Shown here one piece after another: positions 1 through 7,381 of a stretch of DNA of 13,437 nt (position 1 is its first letter; each line of letters opens with the position of its first letter). Under the pieces are notes generated by a model. That model saw only the letters and a list, made by a program, of their open reading frames with translations. It was not told where the DNA came from and ran no database searches. The DNA comes from WJMT01 sp964445575 (GTDB lineage: Bacteria; Acidobacteriota; Aminicenantia; Aminicenantales; Aminicenantaceae): contig CAYULB010000057.1 in the NCBI GenBank assembly GCA_964445575.1, positions 1 through 13,437 on the forward strand, given 5' to 3'. The position numbers and the translations under genes are program-made.

Positions 1-112
1 AATCAAGGTTCATTAGTCTTAAGCAGAGGGGCTCTTTATTTGTCCTCCAGAATATATTTCACGATGTGATTGGTTTTTCTTTGTGAAAAAGAGAACTGCC
101 CCCCTGTTTTTC

Positions 113-140
113 TTGAACAATTTCAGGAAGTGTTTATACT
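113..140 (+). promoter_or_regulatory. Sigma70-like promoter for the glycosidase gene
   Basis: A -35-like TTGAAC (113-118) and a -10-like TATACT (135-140) are separated by 16 bp. Transcription would start near 147, giving a leader of about 22 nt before the ATG at 169. The promoter lies inside the N-terminal extension of the longest open frame (TTG at 70), which argues against that longer start. The rest of positions 1-112 shows no gene. Assigned by motif only. Confidence 0.5.
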
Positions 141-168
141 AGAAGTTAAATTCTTTAAAGAGGAAGCC

Positions 169-2739
169 ATGAAAAAAACATTCATCATTTTAATGGGTTT
201 GATTCTAACCTTTAATTTTTTATACTCTGAAGAAAAAGGATTTATCCCTGCTTTTAAAATTGAAAAAAGTGACATTCAACTAGAGAGGCTGGCCCGTCCC
301 GGCACTCCGTTCAATAAAGTGGGGCGCCGGTTCGCTCTGCTGGGAGATGAGAGTGGTTCATTTGAAGCCTGGGCTTATCCCCTGAAGCTCATCCGCAGCT
401 TTCAATTCTCATTTTTTACCCGCGAATCCACCCGGCCCATTCATGCCAGGGATATTGTGCACCGTATTTCCGTGTCTCCCTGGGCCACCACTTTGACCTA
501 TACTTATCAATCTTTCACTGTCCAAGCTGTGTACATTACTCCGGTCAAGGAGCCCGGCAGCCTCATTCTCCTCAGTATTGATTCTTCAGTGCCTCTCACT
601 ATTGTCTGCGGATTTTTACCTGTGCTCCAGCCAATGTGGCCGGCAGGTATCGGAGGCCAGTATGCTTACTGGGATAACAAAGCAAAAGCCTATGTGATTT
701 CAGAACCTACCGGGAAAAATCATGCTTTTGTGGGTTCTCCGGCCGCCTCAGGACTATCCTACACTCCTGCCCACATGCTTTCTGACAGCCCCAACGAATT
801 CAAGATTGAAATCAAAGACCCAGAAGAAGTAAAAAACAGATTCATCCCCATATGCATTGCTGGAGGCAAAGGGAAGCGCGACCAGACAGCTTCAGTTTAT
901 CAAAAGCTGCAACAAGATCCAGAATATTATTATCAAGAAGTGAAAGAACATTTTAAAAACCTCAGCCAAAACACCCTTCAGCTTATGACACCTAATCCTA
1001 AAATCAATCTGGCTTTTGAATGGGCTAAAGTCACTTTTGACAATCTCATCGTGGACCATCCCGAACTGGGCAAAGGGATTGTCGCTGGTCTAGGAGCCTC
1101 GGGAACCTCGGGCCGCCCTGGATTTGGATGGTTTTTTGGGGGAGACTCCTATATCAATTCTTTCAGCATGCTCTCTTACGGAGCCCATCAAGAAGTGAAA
1201 GAAATCCTGGCTTTCAATCAAAAATGGCAGCGTGATGACGGAAAAATGGCTCATGAACTTTCTCAAGCTCAAGGATATATTGACTGGTGGGAAGACTACC
1301 CTTACGGGTATATCCATGGAGACACCACTCCTTATTACATAGCTGCTATGTATGACTATATGAAATTATCCGGAGACACAGACTTTATTGAACAAAGCTG
1401 GCCTTCTCTGGCCAAGGCCTTTCAATGGTGTCTCAGTACAGATAAAAACAAAGACGGTCTTATGGACAACAGTTCTGCGGGTCTTGGTGCTCTGGAATAC
1501 GGAGCGCTGACCGGGATTGAGACAGATATCTATTTGGGGGCCGTCTGGGTGAGAGCTGCTCAATCCATGGAGGCCTTGTCACGAATTCTTGATAAAACCG
1601 ATTTTTATAAACAGGCCGTTTTGGTTTCCCAAAAAGCCCAGCACGCCTTTGATGAAAAATTTTGGGACCCGGAAAATCAATTTTATGCGTATGCTTTCAA
1701 CAACAAAGGCGAGACAGTCAAAGAAATCTCTCCCTGGAATGCGGTTGGTCTGATGTGGGGACTGGGAGATAAACAAAGAACCCGGCTCTCTCTGGAGAGG
1801 CTCAGTTCGTCTGAGCTCACCACGGATTGGGGAATCCGCAGCATTTCCCCTCACAGCCAATACTTTCAACCTCTCAATTACAATTATGGTGCGGTGTGGC
1901 CTTTTTTATCCAGCTGGGTCACCACAGCTCTGTACAAACATCACATGCCCTTGAGCGGTTATCCCCTCCTTTTGTCCACCGTAAACCACACTTTTGACCA
2001 TGCTTTGGGATGCGTCACGGAAGTGTTCTCCGGAATCCGGAATGTATGGCCCCAGGAGGCGGTTCCTCAACAGGGATTCTCCACTGCCGGGGCTGTGCTT
2101 CCCCTGGTGGGGGGGTTGATCGGTTTGGAGGGTGATGCCCACAGCAAACACATTATTTTTGCCCCTCATTTTCCCGGAAACTGGAAGCATGTGAACATCA
2201 AACACTATCGAGTGGGAAACGCAAAATTCTCATTTGATTACAAGAGGAATGAAAGCACAGTTTTTGTGAATATCATGCCGGAAAACGCACAAGATTATGA
2301 GATGCAGTTTGCTCCTTGTTTGGCCAAGGGAACGCAGGTCAATCAGGTTCAGGTGAATGGAACAGAGGTCCCTTTTCATTCTATTGAGCAGCACCAGGTC
2401 ACTCAAGTCATAGCCCAATTTCCTGTAGACAGCCAACCACTTCAGGTTCAAATCTCGTTTGAGCCTTGTCTGGAAATCCTTCCGGTTATCCCCTCTGTCA
2501 GGGTGGGAGAGCCTGATTCAGGACTGAAAATCATCTCTTTAGATAAATCTGAACAGACCATGAATCTGATGGTGGAAGGAATCAGCGGGAAGAGCTACCG
2601 CCTGGATGTGATGCACCCCGAGGTCATTGATAAAATCAAAGGTGCTGTGATCGATTCCGGGCAGCTGGTTCTCACTATTCCAGATGACTCTGCCGGCGAA
2701 TTTAAAGCCCATACAGTTCACATTGTACTTAAAAAGTAA
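169..2739 (+). CDS. Secreted glycogen-debranching-enzyme-like (amylo-alpha-1,6-glucosidase family) glycosidase
   Basis: This 856-residue protein starts at ATG 169. An AGAGGA ribosome site lies just upstream, and a clean signal peptide follows (MKKTFIILMGLILTFNFLYS), so it should be exported. Residues of roughly 30-270 look like an N-terminal beta-sandwich. From about 300 to 680 it resembles the (alpha/alpha)6-barrel catalytic domain of debranching enzymes: a GWFFGGDSY segment, GKMAHE, HGDTTPYYI, a DKNKDGLMD turn, TDWGIRSIS and YNYGAVWPF. The tail is probably another beta domain. Known relatives hydrolyse alpha-1,6 or other alpha-glucosidic linkages, but many are cytoplasmic, whereas this one carries an export signal. 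The true substrate cannot be read from sequence; trehalase-like or other six-hairpin activity is possible. The pncA-like gene follows after 84 AT-rich bases with no obvious terminator, so read-through is possible. Confidence 0.75.
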   Translation: MKKTFIILMGLILTFNFLYSEEKGFIPAFKIEKSDIQLERLARPGTPFNKVGRRFALLGDESGSFEAWAYPLKLIRSFQFSFFTRESTRPIHARDIVHRISVSPWATTLTYTYQSFTVQAVYITPVKEPGSLILLSIDSSVPLTIVCGFLPVLQPMWPAGIGGQYAYWDNKAKAYVISEPTGKNHAFVGSPAASGLSYTPAHMLSDSPNEFKIEIKDPEEVKNRFIPICIAGGKGKRDQTASVYQKLQQDPEYYYQEVKEHFKNLSQNTLQLMTPNPKINLAFEWAKVTFDNLIVDHPELGKGIVAGLGASGTSGRPGFGWFFGGDSYINSFSMLSYGAHQEVKEILAFNQKWQRDDGKMAHELSQAQGYIDWWEDYPYGYIHGDTTPYYIAAMYDYMKLSGDTDFIEQSWPSLAKAFQWCLSTDKNKDGLMDNSSAGLGALEYGALTGIETDIYLGAVWVRAAQSMEALSRILDKTDFYKQAVLVSQKAQHAFDEKFWDPENQFYAYAFNNKGETVKEISPWNAVGLMWGLGDKQRTRLSLERLSSSELTTDWGIRSISPHSQYFQPLNYNYGAVWPFLSSWVTTALYKHHMPLSGYPLLLSTVNHTFDHALGCVTEVFSGIRNVWPQEAVPQQGFSTAGAVLPLVGGLIGLEGDAHSKHIIFAPHFPGNWKHVNIKHYRVGNAKFSFDYKRNESTVFVNIMPENAQDYEMQFAPCLAKGTQVNQVQVNGTEVPFHSIEQHQVTQVIAQFPVDSQPLQVQISFEPCLEILPVIPSVRVGEPDSGLKIISLDKSEQTMNLMVEGISGKSYRLDVMHPEVIDKIKGAVIDSGQLVLTIPDDSAGEFKAHTVHIVLKK

Positions 2740-2823
2740 AATAAAGAGCACTAGTTAGCCATAAAAGAGAAAATAAAAATAAGAATCATATTTCTATGAA
2801 TATTTAAAAAAAGGAGAGAGCTC

Positions 2824-3447
2824 ATGAGTTTCCCATTCATCCCCAATAAAAAAGTAGAAGTCCCTGACATATCTTATAAAGATAAAGTCACCCTGTCTTC
2901 CAAAAAGACAGCCCTCATTATCGTGGACATGCAGAACGACTTTGTCAAAGACAAAGGAAACCTGAAGGTTCCTGCAGCCAAAGAAACCGTTCCCCGGATC
3001 AAAAAACTCCTCCAATCAGCAAGAGAATCCAATGTGCCCGCAGCCTTCACCCAGGACACCATGAAAGAGGATGACCCTGAGTTTGAAATATGGCCCAAAC
3101 ACTGCGTAGAAAACACATGGGGATGGGAAATCATTCCGGAACTCAAACCAAAAAAGAACGATGTGGTGTGCCGGAAGCTGCGTTATGATGGATTCTATGG
3201 AACATGGCTTGAACACTATCTCAGCCGTATATGGAAGGTTGAAAATCTGGTTATAGTGGGAACTGTTTCTAATATCTGTGTTCTTCACACCGCTGCTTCT
3301 GCCGGACTCAGATGGTTTAAAGTGATTGTCCCCGCAGATGGAATCTCTGCTCTTTCGGAATTTGACCAGGCTCTCACTTTAAGCCAGGTCTCAAACCTTT
3401 ATTCAGGAGTGGTCCTTAAATCAACCCAAGGGATTGACTTTAAGTGA
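2824..3447 (+). CDS. pncA: Nicotinamidase / isochorismatase-family cysteine hydrolase
   Basis: The 207-residue protein has the isochorismatase fold signature, starting with ALIIVDMQNDF. The expected catalytic triad is visible as Asp35 (VDMQND), Lys118 (CRKLRYDGF) and Cys152 (VSNICVLHT). Nicotinamidases deamidate nicotinamide to nicotinate in the cytoplasm. The next gene, 15 bp downstream, encodes the enzyme that consumes nicotinate, which strongly favours this role over other family activities. The start is supported by AAGGAG seven bases before ATG 2824. Metal-site residues Asp78 and His93 (WPKHCV) are present. However, the second residue of the usual Asp-x-His pair is Met80 (QDTM), so metal binding may be altered. 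An isochorismatase or other amidase role remains possible. Confidence 0.85.
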   Translation: MSFPFIPNKKVEVPDISYKDKVTLSSKKTALIIVDMQNDFVKDKGNLKVPAAKETVPRIKKLLQSARESNVPAAFTQDTMKEDDPEFEIWPKHCVENTWGWEIIPELKPKKNDVVCRKLRYDGFYGTWLEHYLSRIWKVENLVIVGTVSNICVLHTAASAGLRWFKVIVPADGISALSEFDQALTLSQVSNLYSGVVLKSTQGIDFK

Positions 3448-3462
3448 CCTTTCACCAAAAAA

Positions 3463-4827
3463 ATGGATAAAATTAAAAATTCGGCTCTCCTGACTGACCT
3501 TTACGAACTAACTATGGCTGCCTCTTATTGGGAACACAGAATGAACCAACCCGCCACCTTCAGCCTTTTTGTGCGGCGTTATCCTCCCCATCGGCGCTAT
3601 TTTGTTTGCTGCGGGCTGAAAGAGGTGCTCAAGTATTTGAAAGAATTAAAATTTACAGACGACGACCTTGGGTATCTGGAAAGCAGAGGGCTTTTTAAAT
3701 CTGAGTTTTTATCCTATTTAGAGAATTTCCGGTTCCACGGGGATGTGCACGCTATGCCCGAAGGAACCCTTTTCTTTGAAGACGAGCCTATCCTGGAAGT
3801 CACCGCTCCTTTAATAGAAGCCCAGGTTGTGGAGACTTTTTTGATAAATACCATCAACCTTCAGTCCATGATCGCCACCAAGGCATCCCGGTGCGTTCAT
3901 GCAGCGGGTGAAAAAAAGCTGGTTGACTTTTCATTCAGACGGACCCAAGGAATCGATGCCTCCTTAAAGGTGGCCAAAGCCAGCTACATGGCCGGGTTTA
4001 TCGGGACCAGCAATGTCTTGGCCGGAAAGCTGTACGGAATTCCTGTGTATGGAACCATGGCTCATTCCTTTGTTTCCAGCTTTGATAAGGAAATCAATGC
4101 TTTCCGGGCTTTTTCCCAGACTTTTCCAGAAAACTCTATCCTTCTTGTAGACACCTATGACTCAATATCAGGAACCATAAAAGCTGCCCAGGTAGGAAAA
4201 GAAATGGCTGAAAGAGGTGAAAACCTTAAAGGAATTCGTCTGGACAGTGGAGATATGGCTGAATTAAGCCGAAAGGCAAGACAAATACTGAATGAACATG
4301 GATTGGAAAAAACCATGATCTTTGCCAGCGGGGCATTTGACGAACACAAAATCCAAAAGGTTTTGTCTCAGAAAGCCAAAATCGATTCATTTGGAGTGGG
4401 AACGAAAATGGGCGTCTCCGCAGATGCGCCTTATCTGGATATGGCCTATAAAATAACCAAATACAACGGAGAACCGGTTCTCAAACTAAGTACGGGAAAA
4501 GTCTCCCTCACTTCAGATAAGCAGGTGTTTCGTTTTTCTTCTGATGAGGGATTGTATGACCATGACATCATCGCTCTGAGGGAAGAAAAATTGAAAAACG
4601 GAAAACCTCTGTTAATCCCGGTCATGTCCAAAGGAAAAATTGTATATGAGTCTCCTCCCCTCTCAGAAATACAAAATCAATTTAAGGAAAATTTTTCCCT
4701 TCTTGAAGATAAATATAAAGCCATACAAAAAGACGAACCACATTATCCAGTTAAAATTTCCAAAAAACTCAAGCAGCTCCAGGAAGAAACCATCCAAAAG
4801 CATAAGAATAAAGAAATTTTGGTATGA
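3463..4827 (+). CDS. pncB: Nicotinate phosphoribosyltransferase
   Basis: The 454-residue protein makes nicotinate mononucleotide from nicotinate and PRPP, with ATP hydrolysis, in the Preiss-Handler NAD salvage route. Family landmarks run in order: LLTDLYELTMA at 10-20, DFSFRR at 155-160, GTMAHSF at 197-203 with His201 as the likely phosphorylated histidine, LDSGD at 260-264, and GVGTKMG near 311-317. Length fits the bacterial family. The start matches the usual N-terminus, but no good Shine-Dalgarno lies in the 15-bp gap after the upstream hydrolase, so translation may be coupled to it. A weak GTGA/TCAC hairpin overlaps the upstream stop. The stop lies 11 bp from the convergent ftcD stop. Confidence 0.93.
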   Translation: MDKIKNSALLTDLYELTMAASYWEHRMNQPATFSLFVRRYPPHRRYFVCCGLKEVLKYLKELKFTDDDLGYLESRGLFKSEFLSYLENFRFHGDVHAMPEGTLFFEDEPILEVTAPLIEAQVVETFLINTINLQSMIATKASRCVHAAGEKKLVDFSFRRTQGIDASLKVAKASYMAGFIGTSNVLAGKLYGIPVYGTMAHSFVSSFDKEINAFRAFSQTFPENSILLVDTYDSISGTIKAAQVGKEMAERGENLKGIRLDSGDMAELSRKARQILNEHGLEKTMIFASGAFDEHKIQKVLSQKAKIDSFGVGTKMGVSADAPYLDMAYKITKYNGEPVLKLSTGKVSLTSDKQVFRFSSDEGLYDHDIIALREEKLKNGKPLLIPVMSKGKIVYESPPLSEIQNQFKENFSLLEDKYKAIQKDEPHYPVKISKKLKQLQEETIQKHKNKEILV

Positions 4828-4838
4828 GGCTATCTTTT

Positions 4839-6668
4839 CTATAATTGGGATCGGACTGTTTTGACCACAGATTCCAGGGTTTTTCGAGCCTTTTCTTCCA
4901 AAGCGCTGCATCTCTCTCTCATCTGGCTGCAGTAATCAGGGTCTTTAATATCCTTGAGATTGATCAGCACATTATAGATTCCGCCCTTTACCCCAACAAA
5001 AGCCACTTCCGCTCCCACTCCCACATCTGTCACTGAATTTGGATTCCCGTTTTCAGCAACTGTCCTGGCAACTTCAATTGTCTTGAAGCACAGTTCGGCT
5101 GTTCTCATAGGAACAGAAACTGCTTTTTTTAGGCCTTCCTGCATGGCCTTCTGCCGCTCTTTTTTCTCCTTCTCTGTTTTGGAAGGAAGGCGCCGGGCCT
5201 CCATAAAAGCATTAAATGCTTGAGTGTCTTCATCCACACCTCTGGCCAGTTGATCCTTGATCTCCTGACACTTTTCAGCAGCTTGGTTTAAAACCTTGTC
5301 AACATCCTGGCTTCCCCGTACATTGGCCGATAGATTGCTGACCATGGAGGCGAGAGCTGCCCCTAAAGCACCTGCCAGTGCTGCAATGGACCCTCCTCCC
5401 GGAGCTGCTGACCCCCGTGAGACTTCATCTACAAAATCAGTCACTTTCATCTCCACCAGCGAGTCTTCCGGGTTTTTGGGAAGCCCGATCACTCTCTCTT
5501 CGATGTTGAAATCTGTGGCATCTGTCAGACCCAATGACTGAACCGCTGTGGCAAGAATATCTTTTATGGGAACACCCTTGGAACGGCCCTGCCTCTCCAG
5601 GTAATATTTTCCGGTCTGAAGAATAGCCTGGAACGGAACCATTCCCACGATTTCACTTCCGGTGACTACCAAACCCCGCTTCACTGCCAGCTGTCTTGCC
5701 TCTTCCAGCACATGGTGCATGGAGGTGACTTTGTAATCAGTCAGATTAATGGATATCTGGGCTCTGTCGTATTCAGGGACCATCCATCCAATGGCCTTGC
5801 AGTGTTTGAACTTACCCGGTTTTTTAACCGGCCTTCCCTCTGGTTTTTTGGGGTCTATATCATGAAGCTCAAGGAGCTTGACCAGGTCATATCCGTGTTC
5901 TTTCTGACAGTGCTCTATGGTCTCATCCATGGATTTTCCCACAAAATCACAGTTGCCACAGGGATAACTGCCTTTTTTATATCTTATGATCTCTTCTCCC
6001 CAGAGGTAGATAGGGTCTGTATTTCCCCGGCGTGCAGAGCGTCCTTTTTCTCTCAGCTCAAACGCGATATCTGTGGCATATTTGGCTTCCCTGGTATTCA
6101 GATTTATGTTATAGGCTATGAGAAATTCCCTCACTCCAATAACTGTGGCCCCAGCCTTGGGATTGAATTCAGCCGGTCCAAAATCAGGTTTCCATTCCGG
6201 TTTTTTCAATTTTTCAGGCAGTGCCTCGTATTCGCCCTGTCTTATATAAGCCAGGTTCTGTCTTTCCGGCCGGGAGGCAGATTTTTCATAAAGATAGACG
6301 GGAATGCCGAGCTCCTCTCCCACTCTTTTGGCGACTTTACGCGAAATCTCTATGCATTCTTCCTCTGTCACTCCATTAATCGGGACAAAAGGGCACACAT
6401 CGGCGGCTCCCATACGAGGATGCGAGCCATGGTGTTTGGACATATCTATTAATTCAGCCGCCTTTTTTATGGAATTGAAGGCTGCTTCCTGGACCGCTTC
6501 TGGGTCTCCGATAAAGGTAACCACTACCCGGTTCATATCAGGGCCCGGGTCCACATCCAGGAGTTTTGTTCCTTCCACCTTTTCAATTTCATCAGTGATT
6601 TCCTTGATGGCTTTTTTATCCCGGCCCTCAGAAAAATTAGGGACACATTCGATTATCTTTTCAGCCAT
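4839..6668 (-). CDS. ftcD: Bifunctional glutamate formiminotransferase / formimino-THF cyclodeaminase with zinc-finger-like insert
   Basis: This 609-residue fusion moves the formimino group of formiminoglutamate (from histidine breakdown) to tetrahydrofolate, then releases ammonia to give methenyl-THF. The transferase half (about 1-400) has ECVPNFSEGRD, DPGPDMNR and MSKHHGSHPRMGAADVCPF, where His79 aligns with the known catalytic His, plus KAIGW and GSEIVGMVP. The cyclodeaminase half (about 405-609) has AAPGGGSIAALAGALGAALA and NPNSVTDVGVGAEVA. Between GR at 209-210 and KAIGW, a 70-80-residue insertion absent from the mammalian enzyme contains C237-x2-C240-x12-H253-x4-H258. ATG 6668 is chosen because AAAGGAGAG lies just upstream; an in-frame start at 6704 adds residues outside the family N-terminus. 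The hydrolase gene is 80 bp upstream with a terminator-like hairpin between them. Confidence 0.95.
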   Translation of the reverse strand: MAEKIIECVPNFSEGRDKKAIKEITDEIEKVEGTKLLDVDPGPDMNRVVVTFIGDPEAVQEAAFNSIKKAAELIDMSKHHGSHPRMGAADVCPFVPINGVTEEECIEISRKVAKRVGEELGIPVYLYEKSASRPERQNLAYIRQGEYEALPEKLKKPEWKPDFGPAEFNPKAGATVIGVREFLIAYNINLNTREAKYATDIAFELREKGRSARRGNTDPIYLWGEEIIRYKKGSYPCGNCDFVGKSMDETIEHCQKEHGYDLVKLLELHDIDPKKPEGRPVKKPGKFKHCKAIGWMVPEYDRAQISINLTDYKVTSMHHVLEEARQLAVKRGLVVTGSEIVGMVPFQAILQTGKYYLERQGRSKGVPIKDILATAVQSLGLTDATDFNIEERVIGLPKNPEDSLVEMKVTDFVDEVSRGSAAPGGGSIAALAGALGAALASMVSNLSANVRGSQDVDKVLNQAAEKCQEIKDQLARGVDEDTQAFNAFMEARRLPSKTEKEKKERQKAMQEGLKKAVSVPMRTAELCFKTIEVARTVAENGNPNSVTDVGVGAEVAFVGVKGGIYNVLINLKDIKDPDYCSQMRERCSALEEKARKTLESVVKTVRSQL

Positions 6669-6690
6669 AGCACTCTCCTTTCCTGTTTTC

Positions 6691-6713
6691 AAAAAGAATT
6701 CCAACCAGGAATT
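6691..6713 (-). terminator. Rho-independent terminator-like hairpin after the hydrolase gene
   Basis: Read on the minus strand, AATTCC pairs perfectly with GGAATT across a five-base loop (TGGTT), followed by CTTTTT. It lies between the hydrolase stop (6749) and the ftcD ribosome site. The stem is short and AT-rich, so it may be a partial terminator or attenuator. No convincing separate ftcD promoter was found downstream of it. Confidence 0.45.
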
Positions 6714-6748
6714 TTATTTCCTCTGGCTTCATCAAGATAGCCAATACT

Positions 6749-7226
6749 TTATTTCATGTCAAGCCGACGGGTTCCGATTCCGATGCGGTCCAGAATTATC
6801 ACTCCCTCTTGGTCCTGGTCAAACACAAACTTTATTTTATTCAATTCGCCAGGGTCAAACTCTGGAAATGCGGATGCAAAACGAGAAAGAGGAAGTTCAA
6901 AAATTTGAAGGGTAGGCTCATAGGACTTACCATAAAGTTTGTTTTCTTTGTTCATTTTTGTAAAACGGGATTTCAAAACAGGCGGAATACTCCTGAACTC
7001 AGACAGCTTTAATTTTGCTGAATCTCCCTGGGTGTCCACAAGCTCCACACTTATATCCAGTGGTTCTTGTTTTTTATGATTGTCTTTCTTTTTCTCTTTT
7101 TCATCTGATTTTTCTTTATTTTTATCTTTGTCTTTTTCTTTTAAGTCTTTTTTTGGTTCTGAAATTTCTTCATCTGAGGGAGCAAGAGAAAATATTAAAA
7201 AAGAATTCATATTTATGTTCAATTTT
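6749..7226 (-). CDS. C-terminal part of the membrane-anchored alpha/beta hydrolase (5' end lost in the gap)
   Basis: This frame is open from the N gap to a TAA at 6749. It begins with the residues shared by both gap edges (NINMNSFLIFSLAPSD), so it is the tail of the gene at 7327-9267 and not a separate gene; its first apparent start is a TTG that encodes an internal Leu. When the duplicated 55 bp are overlapped, it supplies residues 648-787. A Lys/Glu/Asp-rich, probably disordered segment (about 648-684) is followed by a compact domain rich in alternating hydrophobic residues (ISVELVDTQGD, KIKFVFDQDQEGVIILDRIG). That domain looks beta-rich, like carbohydrate-binding jelly-roll ends (fold inferred, not proven). 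Confidence 0.75.
7172..7226. repeat. 55-bp copy at the left edge of the gap
   Basis: These 55 bases are identical to 7327-7381 on the other side of the N run. Both copies encode the same residues in the same reading register, as expected if they are the same genomic bases seen at two contig ends. Confidence 0.95.
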
Positions 7227-7326
7227 NNNNNNNNNNNNNNNNNNNNNNNNNNNNNNNNNNNNNNNNNNNNNNNNNNNNNNNNNNNNNNNNNNNNNNNNNN
7301 NNNNNNNNNNNNNNNNNNNNNNNNNN
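7227..7326. other. 100-N scaffold gap, probably artificial
   Basis: Exactly 100 Ns, the conventional length for a gap of unknown size. The flanking 55 bp are identical on both sides, so the contigs overlap and the real gap is probably zero. As deposited, the extra 155 bases (100 N plus one repeat copy) are not a multiple of three and break the hydrolase gene. With them removed the frame runs through. Confidence 0.93.
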
Positions 7327-7381
7327 ATCTGAGGGAGCAAGAGAAAATATTAAAAAAGAATTCATATTTATGTTCAATTTT
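7327..7381. repeat. 55-bp copy at the right edge of the gap
   Basis: Identical to 7172-7226. The right copy continues into a seven-T run and then into the hydrolase coding sequence, while the left copy stops after four Ts at the N run. Confidence 0.95.

Noticed and set aside
70..168. N-terminal extension of the glycosidase from TTG 70
   Set aside because: The extension contains the predicted promoter and has no ribosome site, whereas ATG 169 has a ribosome site and opens a clean signal peptide.
5712..6452. 246-codon plus-strand open frame
   Set aside because: It lies wholly inside ftcD on the opposite strand, whose protein has clear family motifs. The antisense translation is rich in Phe/Ser/Arg with no recognisable domain.
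6749..7222. Independent 157-residue protein starting at 7222
   Set aside because: Its first residues repeat those of the hydrolase on the other side of the gap, and the apparent start is a TTG encoding an internal Leu. It is the tail of the same gene.
7172..7381. Real 55-bp direct repeat or mobile-element target duplication flanking an insertion
   Set aside because: The 100-N gap, exact identity and restored in-frame gene on merging are better explained by an unmerged contig overlap.
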